Below, one piece after another: positions 7,423 to 15,584 of a stretch of DNA of 64,000 nucleotides. Positions within the stretch are counted from its first letter, which is position 1. The number at the start of each line of letters is the position of its first letter. The position numbers were made by a program, and so were the translations under genes. The notes below the pieces were generated by a model. That model saw only the letters and a list, made by a program, of their open reading frames with translations, was not told the DNA's origin and did no database searches. The DNA is from Mucilaginibacter xinganensis (GTDB lineage: Bacteria > Bacteroidota > Bacteroidia > Sphingobacteriales > Sphingobacteriaceae), in the NCBI GenBank assembly GCA_026225055.1, contig JAMFSA010000212.1:1-64000 (forward strand), written 5' to 3'.

Positions 7423-9567
7423 ATGTTAAAGAAATTATGCGTTGTTTTAGTGCTTGGTGCCGCACTGGCCTGTCATGCCACGCCTGCAAAACCTATGAAG
7501 GTTGTAGGCTCAAATGATCTTCAGCCCGATCTGCGTCAAAATATTGTTGCAAAGGAAGTTGCCGGTTTAATATCCCGCTACAACTACAAAAAGGTTGATC
7601 TGAACGATTCACTATCCGAGATAGTTTACACCCGTTACCTTAAAAAACTGGACGAAGACCACAATTACTTGCTGGCATCAGACGTGCAGGATTTTGATAA
7701 ATACAAAGATGTGCTGGACGATGATATGAAAAGCGGAAACCTGAACGATGTATTTTACATGTTCAACGTTTTTCAGAAAAGATACCTTGACCGTATTAAA
7801 TTTTCCATCGCTCATATTGACGATAAATTTGATTTCACTTCAAATGATAACTTCACCTTCGACCGCGAGAATCTGCCATGGATAGCCTCACAGTCTGATA
7901 TGGACGACCTGTGGATAAAGCACGTAAAATATGACCTGCTTAACCTGAAACTGGCTACGCCTGATATGGCCAAGAACAGGGAAACGTTAAGAAAACGCTA
8001 CCAGAGCCTGTTATCGCAATCAAACAAACTATCAAACCAGGAAGTTTTTCAATATTATATGGATGCCTTTACCGAGGCGATAGACCCGCACACTAACTAC
8101 TTTAACCCTTTTAATGCGGCACAGTTCAATATGGAAATGTCGCGCTCATTAGAAGGTATTGGTGCAACACTACAGTCGGTAAACGAATATGTAACCATCC
8201 AAACACTGGTACATGGCGGCCCGGCTGATAAAAGCCACCAGATAAACGCTAAGGACCGTATTGTAGGCGTAGCACAAGGTAAGGAAGGCGAATTCCAGAA
8301 TATTGTAGGCTGGAATATTAACAACGCCATAGGCCTTATCCGCGGCCCTAAAGGCACCACAGTAAAATTACAGATACTACCGGGCGAAGCAGCAGTAGGC
8401 AGCAAGCCTAAAGTTGTGGAAATAGTGCGCGATAAAATTGTTTTAGAGGATGCATTGGCTAAAAAAGAGATCCGCACTTATAACAATAATGGCAAACAAG
8501 TTAAGATCGGCGTTATTGATATCCCTGCATTTTATGTAGATAATCAAGCCGCGCAATCAGGTGCTGCCAATTACCACAGCACCACCCGCGATGTTAAACT
8601 GATACTGGATTCACTTAAACGCGAAAATGTTGACGGTATAGTGATCGACCTGCGCGAAGATGGCGGCGGTTCATTATCTGAAGCTATTTCGTTAACCGGT
8701 CTGTTTATAAAACAAGGCCCTGTTGTACAGGTTAGAGACACTAAAAACGAGGTTGAGGTTGATGCTGATGAAGATCCGTCAATCGCTTATTCAGGTCCGT
8801 TAGCTATCTTGGTTGACCGCTTCAGCGCATCAGCATCTGAGATCTTCGCAGGAGCGATACAGGATTATGGTCGTGGATTGATATTAGGTACCCAAACTTA
8901 TGGTAAAGGTTCGGTACAAAGCGAAATAGAACTTGATAAAGTGATCAGCCCAACCCTTGCCGACATGGTTTCGAAAGTAACCGGCGGCGATAAATCAGCG
9001 CCAACAGGCGGCAGCGAAAGCAAATTCGGCCAGCTTAATTTAACTATCGCCAAGTTCTACCGTATCAGCGGGAACTCAACCCAGCGCCACGGTGTTACAC
9101 CTGATATCCAGTTCCCATCAGTTATTCCTTTGGATAAATACGGTGAAGATACTGAGCCATCAGCCATGCCGTTTGATGTGATCGCTAAAAGCGACTATAC
9201 CAAATTTGGCGATCTGAACCCGGTTATACCGCAACTAAAAAAACTGCACGACCAGCGCATGAACAGCAGCGACAGCTATAAATACCTATTACAGGATGTT
9301 GCTGACTTTAAAAAGCATGATGATGAAAAATCGGTAACGCTAAACGAGGCGCAGCTGAAAAAACAACGTGATGATGATGAGCAAAAATCATTTGAGCGCG
9401 ATAACCTGCGCCGTGTAGCCTTAGGCTTAAAAGCCCTGAAAAAAGGCGAGACTAAACCTAAGAACGAGGACCTCGACTTCCTGAAAATTGAAGCCGGTCA
9501 GATCTTAACCGATTATATTAATATAAATGGTAAAGTTACACAGGTTACGCCTACTTTGCAGAACTAA
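7423..9567 (+). CDS. prc: Tail-specific (C-terminal processing) protease Prc
   Basis: This is a periplasmic family S41 serine protease. An N-terminal helical domain is followed by a PDZ domain (ALQSVNEYVTIQTLVHGG onward), the S41 core and a C-terminal DUF3340-like helical region. The catalytic serine lies in RFSASASEIF and the lysine 25 residues later in TYGKGSVQ (residues 470 and 495 from the start used here). I start at the ATG at 7423, giving a signal peptide MLKKLCVVLVLGAALACHA; the frame is open 12 codons further up to a TTG. A strong hairpin terminator follows the stop. Confidence 0.93.
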   Translation: MLKKLCVVLVLGAALACHATPAKPMKVVGSNDLQPDLRQNIVAKEVAGLISRYNYKKVDLNDSLSEIVYTRYLKKLDEDHNYLLASDVQDFDKYKDVLDDDMKSGNLNDVFYMFNVFQKRYLDRIKFSIAHIDDKFDFTSNDNFTFDRENLPWIASQSDMDDLWIKHVKYDLLNLKLATPDMAKNRETLRKRYQSLLSQSNKLSNQEVFQYYMDAFTEAIDPHTNYFNPFNAAQFNMEMSRSLEGIGATLQSVNEYVTIQTLVHGGPADKSHQINAKDRIVGVAQGKEGEFQNIVGWNINNAIGLIRGPKGTTVKLQILPGEAAVGSKPKVVEIVRDKIVLEDALAKKEIRTYNNNGKQVKIGVIDIPAFYVDNQAAQSGAANYHSTTRDVKLILDSLKRENVDGIVIDLREDGGGSLSEAISLTGLFIKQGPVVQVRDTKNEVEVDADEDPSIAYSGPLAILVDRFSASASEIFAGAIQDYGRGLILGTQTYGKGSVQSEIELDKVISPTLADMVSKVTGGDKSAPTGGSESKFGQLNLTIAKFYRISGNSTQRHGVTPDIQFPSVIPLDKYGEDTEPSAMPFDVIAKSDYTKFGDLNPVIPQLKKLHDQRMNSSDSYKYLLQDVADFKKHDDEKSVTLNEAQLKKQRDDDEQKSFERDNLRRVALGLKALKKGETKPKNEDLDFLKIEAGQILTDYININGKVTQVTPTLQN

Positions 9568-9578
9568 GAATTATATAT

Positions 9579-9631
9579 CTTCATATAAACAACAGATCCC
9601 GGCTTGACCGGGATTTGTTGTTTATATGAAG
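9579..9631. terminator. Long hairpin terminator after prc
   Basis: Two 24-nt arms (CTTCATATAAACAACA... and its complement) pair completely except for one G-T pair, around a CTTGA loop. It lies 12 nt past the prc stop and would end transcription in either direction. Confidence 0.85.
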
Positions 9632-9674
9632 TTTCCTATCTTAGCTTTTCAATATATCATTTTTACCTAAACTT

Positions 9675-10412
9675 GTGTCAAATAAACTATCAATAAAATC
9701 AGTTCTAAAAATTATTATTTTTTCAATTACTATAATATTCGCCACAGAATTATTCGGAATTATTCCTTTTCCAAAATTTGTTCTAAAATACTTCGATGAT
9801 ATGAATGCCAGAACTGATGCCGAAATAGCTGCCTGGCAAAAATTTGGAGGCACTACAAATCGGTTTCCTAATGATTATTCAAGAATATTTAATAATAATG
9901 CGAAGCTTCAGTTCAATAAAACATTAACCTTTGAGTATAGGCGTCCCCTTTCTATAATTAGTTATGATAATAAATTTGTTATAAATATTTTCAAATTAGA
10001 TACATTAACTAAAATTGTACTAAACAAAGCAATAATTGAGAATCATTCTGATGCTGGCATGGTTAATAATATAATGTATACTGCTGATAAAGAATATTTG
10101 GTAGATTTATACTACAATAATAATATATTGCCAAAACCATCTATAATATATTTTTCATTGTCAGGCATTCAAAATCGTATAATCATAAAAAACGATTCCG
10201 TTGTATACTATTATTCTAAGTTTAATAATTTTTCGATTCAAAGCAATATAAATGGGCCTCAAAACATGGTTGCTATTTCTAAACAAGACAATGTCCCTAT
10301 AGAAATTCTATTTATTAAAAAACACGCTGAATTATATTTATTAACCATGATTCCAAATGAAGATAATTTGGAGTTTGATCCAGATGAGCTTTATAATTTA
10401 ATAAAAAACTAG
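9675..10412 (+). CDS. Hypothetical membrane-anchored protein, 245 aa
   Basis: I do not recognise this protein. It has one N-terminal membrane segment (VLKIIIFSITIIFATELFGI, about 10-29). The rest is probably an extracytoplasmic domain rich in Asn, Ile, Lys and beta-prone stretches. The start is GTG at 9675, since no ATG precedes the membrane segment. Its base composition is strikingly AT-rich compared with prc and the ligase operon on either side. That suggests an acquired orphan gene. A strong terminator isolates it from prc, and a REP half-copy follows it. Confidence 0.6.
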   Translation: MSNKLSIKSVLKIIIFSITIIFATELFGIIPFPKFVLKYFDDMNARTDAEIAAWQKFGGTTNRFPNDYSRIFNNNAKLQFNKTLTFEYRRPLSIISYDNKFVINIFKLDTLTKIVLNKAIIENHSDAGMVNNIMYTADKEYLVDLYYNNNILPKPSIIYFSLSGIQNRIIIKNDSVVYYYSKFNNFSIQSNINGPQNMVAISKQDNVPIEILFIKKHAELYLLTMIPNEDNLEFDPDELYNLIKN

Positions 10413-10436
10413 CCAGAACAGTTAAAAATAAATTCC

Positions 10437-10508
10437 ACACCTCCTTCCGCCGCAGGCGAATAGAGGTCGACCAGCGAAGCGTAGTCGGGTGAGTCAACGG
10501 AGCGCGTT
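10437..10508. repeat. REP-like repeat, half copy B
   Basis: GTCGACCAGCGAAGCGTAGTC followed by GGGTGAGTCAACGGAGCGCG matches the right arm of copy A at 5293-5448. No left arm is present. Confidence 0.65.
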
Positions 10509-10607
10509 TAAATTAATCTTATTAGCAGTACTTCTATCATCCCACTCCTGAATCTTCCCTCTTAATTCTCAACTCAAACCAATTCCCCAATTCTCAGTTT
10601 ATAATAC

Positions 10608-11729
10608 ATGGCTAAAAAACCGCTGCTTGAGTTTACCGACAAAGGCATCTACTGTGCCCAGGGTAAATTTTATGTCGACCCATGGAAACCGGTGGATGAT
10701 GCCGTGATCACCCACGCCCATGCCGATCATGCCTACTTTGGACATAAGCACTATTTAGCCCATCATTTATCGCGCGAGGTATTATTATACCGCCTTGGCC
10801 CAATTAACCTGCAAACAGTTGAGTATGGTGAAAAGGTGATGAAAAATGGTGTGGAAATATCTTTATTCCCGGCAGGCCATGTAATAGGTTCGGCACAAAT
10901 ACGGTTGGAATACAAGGGTGAGGTTTGGGTAGTATCCGGCGATTATAAAACGGAGGACGATGGCATCTCCACTCCCTTTGAGCCGGTTAAATGCCATCAT
11001 TTTATATCCGAATGTACCTTCGGGATGCCTGTTTATCAGTGGAAACCACAAGTGCAGATCTTTGATGATATCAATAACTGGTGGCGCACCAACCTGTATA
11101 ACGGCGTGGCTACTGTATTGGTTGGCTATTCATTAGGCAAGGCGCAGCGCATTCTCCAAAACCTCGACCTATCCAACGGCAAAGTTTATACCCATGGTGT
11201 CATTGAAAATACAAACGAAGCCCTGCGCAGGAATGGTGTATTACTCAATCCCACCGAAAGAATCACCGCTGACACGCCAAAAGAAGAAGTACGTAAAGGC
11301 ATTATATTAGCACCGCCATCGTCAGTAGGCACCCCCTGGATGCGTAAGTTCGGGCCATATAGTTTTGGCTATTGCTCTGGGTGGATGGCCATCCGCGGCG
11401 CCAAACGCCGTCGGGCTGCTGATCGTGGTTTTGTACTATCCGATCACGCCGATTGGGACGGCCTCATCAGCGCTATTGACGCCACCGGCTGCGAATGCGT
11501 TTACCTTACCCATGGCTATACGGCAACTTTTACCAGATATTTAAATGAAATAGGTTTTAACGCCCGCGAGGTGCATACTTTATATGGCGGCGAGGAGGAA
11601 GATGAGGCCACGCCCCAATCATCTCCAGGGGAGAACGAGCCAATTGATAATTCTCAAACAAATGAAGTTAAAGTCCTCTCCTTTGGAGAGGATTTAGGTG
11701 AGGCTGAGGCTTCGGGAGGTGAAATATGA
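10608..11729 (+). CDS. Ligase-associated DNA exonuclease (metallo-beta-lactamase fold)
   Basis: This is a predicted two-metal DNA exonuclease of the SNM1/Pso2-like beta-CASP group that accompanies bacterial ATP-dependent ligases. The metal motif THAHADHAYF (35-44) supplies H36, H38, D40 and H41. Further ligands come from AGHVIGSAQI, SGDYKTEDDG and LSDHADWDGL. The gene overlaps the ligase gene by 4 bp (ATGA), a sign of translational coupling. The last 40 or so residues (from about 332) are low-complexity acidic sequence, and the DNA there contains a dispersed CCTCTCCTTTGGAGAGGA repeat. The family normally ends near residue 330, so the tail looks acquired. Confidence 0.9.
   Translation: MAKKPLLEFTDKGIYCAQGKFYVDPWKPVDDAVITHAHADHAYFGHKHYLAHHLSREVLLYRLGPINLQTVEYGEKVMKNGVEISLFPAGHVIGSAQIRLEYKGEVWVVSGDYKTEDDGISTPFEPVKCHHFISECTFGMPVYQWKPQVQIFDDINNWWRTNLYNGVATVLVGYSLGKAQRILQNLDLSNGKVYTHGVIENTNEALRRNGVLLNPTERITADTPKEEVRKGIILAPPSSVGTPWMRKFGPYSFGYCSGWMAIRGAKRRRAADRGFVLSDHADWDGLISAIDATGCECVYLTHGYTATFTRYLNEIGFNAREVHTLYGGEEEDEATPQSSPGENEPIDNSQTNEVKVLSFGEDLGEAEASGGEI
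11675..11703. repeat. Dispersed hairpin repeat inside a gene end
   Basis: CCTCTCCTTTGGAGAGG forms a perfect short hairpin and is followed by ATTTAGGTGAGG. This is the style of intergenic element seen elsewhere in the window, but here it lies in frame within the 3' end of the exonuclease gene. Confidence 0.6.
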
Positions 11730-13342
11730 AAGCATTCGCCCAACTCTTCCTCTCCCTCGATGAAACTAATAAGACCAATGAAAAGGTTAAGGTTTTAAAG
11801 GACTATTTTATCAACGTACCTGATACCGATAAAATGCACATGCTGGCCCTGTTTACCGGGCGCAAGCCTAAGAGGATCATCAATTCCACCCAGATACGTA
11901 CATGGGCCGTTGAGGCATCAAACATACCTCCCTGGTTATTTGAGGAAAGCTATCATGTGGTAGGCGATTTGGCCGAAACTATGGCCCTGCTGATGCCCGG
12001 CAACGAGCACAGCAGCAACAAAACATTAACTGAATGGATAGCTGAGCTTAATACGCTGGGCGATAAAACTGAAGAGGAACGCAAGTTGTGGCTGCTGGAT
12101 TCATGGGCCATGCTGGATAGTCAGGAGCGGTTTGTATTTAACAAGTTGCTTACCGGCAGTTTCAGGGTAGGTGTATCGCAAAATTTAGTAATTAAGGCTT
12201 TGGCTGATATTTCCAATTTAGATGCCGCCACGCTTACCCACCGTATTATGGGTAACTGGGTGCCTGAAACTTATCGTTATGAACAATTGATACAGGAACA
12301 GGGCGCTGCTGATGACATATCGCGCCCCTATCCTTTCTTTTTGGCTTATCCTATACAGGAGACTTCGGAAAAACAAAAGTCGGCAGAGGAGATACAGGGC
12401 GCTTTAGGCGATGCCGGCCAATGGCAGGCCGAATGGAAATGGGACGGCATACGTGCCCAACTCATCAAACGCGAAGGCAAAATATTTATCTGGAGCCGCG
12501 GCGAAGATCTCGCCACAGAAAAATTTCCGGAGCTGCACCCTTTCCTGAATGCGCTGCCCGATGGCACGGTGCTGGATGGCGAGATCCTCAGCTTCCAAAA
12601 TGGCTTGCCTATGCCATTTAATGTGCTGCAAACCCGCATTGGCCGTAAAAATCTCAGCAAAAAAATACTGGAAGAAAGTCCGGTCGCGGTAATAGCTTAT
12701 GATTGTTTGGAGTTTAAGGGTGAGGATATCCGCACAAAAACACAATCGGAAAGGCGTGAGATACTGGAACGCTTGCAGGCTGATACGCCTTATCCGGAAA
12801 CATTCCGTTTATCAGCATTGATTAATTTTATTACCTGGGATGAACTGGCTGAGATACGTGGGCAGTCAAGGGCGATGATTGCCGAGGGCATTATGCTCAA
12901 ACGTAAAAGCGCCACCTACCAGGTTGGTCGCCGTCGTGGGGATTGGTGGAAATGGAAGATAGACCCACTTTCGGTCGACGCGGTGATGATCTACGCACAA
13001 AAAGGCCATGGCCGTCGGGCAGATCTGTATACCGATTATACCTTCGCCGTTTGGGACGGCGATAAGCTGGTACCGTTCGCCAAAGCCTATTCAGGCCTTA
13101 CAGATGCCGAGATCAACAAAGTTGATTATTTTATTAAACGCAATACCCTCGAGAAATTTGGCCCGGTACGCACGGTGAAACCTGAGTTGGTTTTTGAGAT
13201 TGGCTTTGAAGGCATCAACAAATCAACCCGCCATAAATCAGGCATCGCGCTACGTTTCCCCAGAATATTAAGATGGCGGCATGATAAGCCTAAAGAGGAA
13301 GCTGATACGCTGGATAGTTTAAGGGCTTTGCTGGGAGAATAA
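11726..13342 (+). CDS. ATP-dependent DNA ligase
   Basis: It seals nicks in DNA using ATP and probably acts in repair with the exonuclease encoded just upstream. The 538-aa chain has an N-terminal DNA-binding domain (1-200). The nucleotidyltransferase domain has its adenylated lysine at Lys238 (WKWDGIR), further motifs LDGEILSF and GIMLKRKSATY, and the motif V region WWKWKIDPLSVDAVMIY. A C-terminal OB domain ends at IALRFPRILRWRHDK. The related four-gene cassettes in other bacteria also hold a DEAH/Lhr-like helicase and a phosphoesterase; neither is here. The replicative NAD-dependent ligase would be encoded elsewhere. Confidence 0.94.
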   Translation: MKAFAQLFLSLDETNKTNEKVKVLKDYFINVPDTDKMHMLALFTGRKPKRIINSTQIRTWAVEASNIPPWLFEESYHVVGDLAETMALLMPGNEHSSNKTLTEWIAELNTLGDKTEEERKLWLLDSWAMLDSQERFVFNKLLTGSFRVGVSQNLVIKALADISNLDAATLTHRIMGNWVPETYRYEQLIQEQGAADDISRPYPFFLAYPIQETSEKQKSAEEIQGALGDAGQWQAEWKWDGIRAQLIKREGKIFIWSRGEDLATEKFPELHPFLNALPDGTVLDGEILSFQNGLPMPFNVLQTRIGRKNLSKKILEESPVAVIAYDCLEFKGEDIRTKTQSERREILERLQADTPYPETFRLSALINFITWDELAEIRGQSRAMIAEGIMLKRKSATYQVGRRRGDWWKWKIDPLSVDAVMIYAQKGHGRRADLYTDYTFAVWDGDKLVPFAKAYSGLTDAEINKVDYFIKRNTLEKFGPVRTVKPELVFEIGFEGINKSTRHKSGIALRFPRILRWRHDKPKEEADTLDSLRALLGE

Positions 13343-13371
13343 TATTTGCTTTCGCGTAATCTCTCTCCGCA

Positions 13372-13480
13372 CGTCATTGCGAGGTACGAAGCAATCTCTA
13401 CGTAAGCATATCGAATATGCATCTTAATCTTTGCAGCCGCTCTGTAAAGTTTAGAGATTGCTTCGTACCTCGCAATGACG
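13372..13480. repeat. Perfect 28-bp inverted repeat
   Basis: The arms are 13372-13399 (CGTCATTGCGAGGTACGAAG...) and 13453-13480, perfectly complementary over 28 bp around a 53-nt spacer. Relatives with TACGAAGCATCT and AAATGACAG occur at 14380-14457 and 23826-23910. It behaves as a dispersed palindrome and could also end ligase transcription. Confidence 0.75.
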
Positions 13481-13578
13481 CGGGTGAAAAAATCATATCA
13501 TTTTCCCCGTAATATTCCCGCTACATCATACAAAGTGTATCTTTATGTTGTTATAATTTCAGCAATCTTCATTAAAAA

Positions 13579-14370
13579 ATGGAAAATACACTTCACATCC
13601 TAAACGGCGACGCTATGTTAACCCCTTTTGAGCAAACTGGCATCGAGGGCGATATTATGATTTGGCGCGAAGTATTATCTGAAGGGCCACTTGAAGAAAA
13701 TATAGCTTCAGGCAGTTTCTGGCGGAAACGCTCGGAATGGATAAGCCGGGGCTTTGATGAAACACCGGAGGTCTACGAAGAAAAAGTGATCAACCAGTTA
13801 AGTAAGCTTAGCGAACCTTACAAGGAGATCAATCTTTGGTTTGAATTTGATTTGCATTGCCAGGTAAATATGCTTGGCGTGATATTGATGTTAAGTAAAC
13901 AAACAGATCTTTCCGCGCCTGCTATTTACCTCATTTGCCCCGATAGTTACCCGGGTGTGGATGACTTCCGTGGTATGGGTGAGCTGGATGAATCGCAATT
14001 AGAATATTTGTACGATAACATCCGCGTACAGCTTGGTGAACCTGATTTTGTTGTCGCTGCCGAAGCATGGAGTTATTATGTAAACAGCGATGCCGCTCAA
14101 TTACAAACCTGGCTGAACGAAACACATTATTGGGCCAACCTGCATTCGTTAAAAAAAGCATTACAGGCACATGTTAAACGGCTTGAGGTAAATGAAACTG
14201 GTTTGAATTATATTGAACAAAAGCTGTTTGATATCTACAACAGCGGCATAACGGTAAGGATAGAGATATACCAGGCCTTTTGGCAAACCGAGCAAATTTA
14301 CGGCATGGGTGATATGGAGCTTGACATTTACCTGAACCATTTGAAAGATAAAGAATTGATAGAGCTATAA
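13579..14370 (+). CDS. DUF1835 domain-containing protein
   Basis: The N-terminal half is recognisable as DUF1835: LHILNGDAMLTPFEQTGIEG is followed by the WREVLSEGPL motif at about 31-40. The C-terminal part is helical and includes AWSYYVNSDAAQLQTWL. The protein is 263 aa, cytoplasmic, with no known reaction. Members of this family are widespread, and no experimentally proven role is known to me. It stands alone between repeats. Confidence 0.75.
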   Translation: MENTLHILNGDAMLTPFEQTGIEGDIMIWREVLSEGPLEENIASGSFWRKRSEWISRGFDETPEVYEEKVINQLSKLSEPYKEINLWFEFDLHCQVNMLGVILMLSKQTDLSAPAIYLICPDSYPGVDDFRGMGELDESQLEYLYDNIRVQLGEPDFVVAAEAWSYYVNSDAAQLQTWLNETHYWANLHSLKKALQAHVKRLEVNETGLNYIEQKLFDIYNSGITVRIEIYQAFWQTEQIYGMGDMELDIYLNHLKDKELIEL

Positions 14371-14379
14371 CGAAATGTA

Positions 14380-14457
14380 AGGCTGAAGTACGAAGCATCT
14401 ACTATACAAGCGGACAATTGAATGCGGATAGGTTCTTCGCTCCGCTCAGAAATGACA
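14380..14457. repeat. Dispersed repeat (TACGAAGC...AAATGACAG type)
   Basis: GAAGTACGAAGCATCTACTA followed by TTCTTCGCTCCGCTCAGAAA shares its ends with the elements at 13372-13480 and 23826-23910. It fills most of the gap between the DUF1835 gene and the next gene. Confidence 0.5.
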
Positions 14458-14533
14458 GGTGAGTAAAAAGAGCGTTACCAAAATAACTTTTTGTTATTTA
14501 ATTGTTTAAATTAGAGAACCAAACCATTTCTCT

Positions 14534-15514
14534 ATGAAAACCCTCTTTTTATCAATTTTTCTTTTTGTCGCCTATTACGGCATTTCATCGGCACAAAATA
14601 TTACCATTAATGGCACCGTTAAAAGCGACCAGGGTTACCCGGTGCATTACGCATTTATAAAAAGTGATAATGTTGCTACCTATTCCGATTCAGCCGGGCA
14701 TTTTACTTTATCGGCTAACCCATCATCCAAAATAGCAATTAACTGTAACGGCTATACCGATACCCAAGCTGATGTTACGGCAAATCTTCAGGTGATTTTA
14801 AAGACGGATCCTTCAGCAGTCCTTAACAAAGTTCCAACCCCTCAAAGTGATGCCGGCCTTTTATTAGCCGCCTTTAATAATGAACACCCCGGTGATGGTA
14901 TTAATACAGGCAAAACCATTGGAGGATTAGCTGTTTTTACTACCACGAAAGAAACCGTAGGCCATCGCTTTTTATTTAAACAATGGGTGCACGGTTATAT
15001 GGTTAAAACTAATGGAGACATTATACAAACCCCACCCATGCTATTTAATTACGATAAAATTAAAGGCGACCTGTATATAACTGAAGATATGAAGAATGTA
15101 AATCTGATAGACAAAAGCACGATCAAATCCTTTGTTCTTTATGATGCGCATAACCAGCCTTATAGTTTTGAGCGCGTTTTAGGCATAAGCAACGATATGT
15201 ATAGTCAGTTAATAAGCACCGGTAGTAAATATAAAATATATAAGCTCACAACCACTAAATTTATAGCTTCCAATTATCAAACAAATGGCATATCCTCTAC
15301 CGGCAATGCTTATGATGAATTTGCAGATGATAATGTTTATTACGTATTCAATTTAAAAAGTGGCAGTTTTCAGCAGGTAGCACTTAAGAAAAAAGCCCTT
15401 AAAGATACTTTTGCAGACAACAGTGCTAAGTTTACCACCTTTGCCTCGGATCATGCTGACGATAAAATAGATGAAAGTTACCTGATTAGCTTGGGTGACG
15501 CGATGAATGAGTAA
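14534..15514 (+). CDS. Secreted protein with carboxypeptidase-like regulatory domain
   Basis: A 326-aa protein with a signal peptide (cleavage near SSAQN, residue 21). An N-terminal beta-sandwich of about 80 residues (NITINGTVKSDQGYPVHYAF) matches the CarboxypepD-regulatory/CNA-B-like fold common in Bacteroidota outer-membrane proteins. Here it is not followed by a TonB-dependent barrel. The remaining 220 residues have no family I recognise. It probably resides in the periplasm or on the surface. It converges with the GHL10 gene, with a hairpin between them. Confidence 0.65.
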   Translation: MKTLFLSIFLFVAYYGISSAQNITINGTVKSDQGYPVHYAFIKSDNVATYSDSAGHFTLSANPSSKIAINCNGYTDTQADVTANLQVILKTDPSAVLNKVPTPQSDAGLLLAAFNNEHPGDGINTGKTIGGLAVFTTTKETVGHRFLFKQWVHGYMVKTNGDIIQTPPMLFNYDKIKGDLYITEDMKNVNLIDKSTIKSFVLYDAHNQPYSFERVLGISNDMYSQLISTGSKYKIYKLTTTKFIASNYQTNGISSTGNAYDEFADDNVYYVFNLKSGSFQQVALKKKALKDTFADNSAKFTTFASDHADDKIDESYLISLGDAMNE

Positions 15515-15537
15515 CTCTTTATCATGACGATTACGAT

Positions 15538-15578
15538 CTTTCAATAGCGATGGGTTTGAAACTCATCGCTATTGAAAG
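15538..15578. terminator. Bidirectional hairpin between convergent genes
   Basis: CTTTCAATAGCGATG pairs perfectly with CATCGCTATTGAAAG around a short loop. It lies between the stops of two convergent genes and probably ends both transcripts, though T-tracts are weak. Confidence 0.75.
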
Positions 15579-15584
15579 GCTGCA

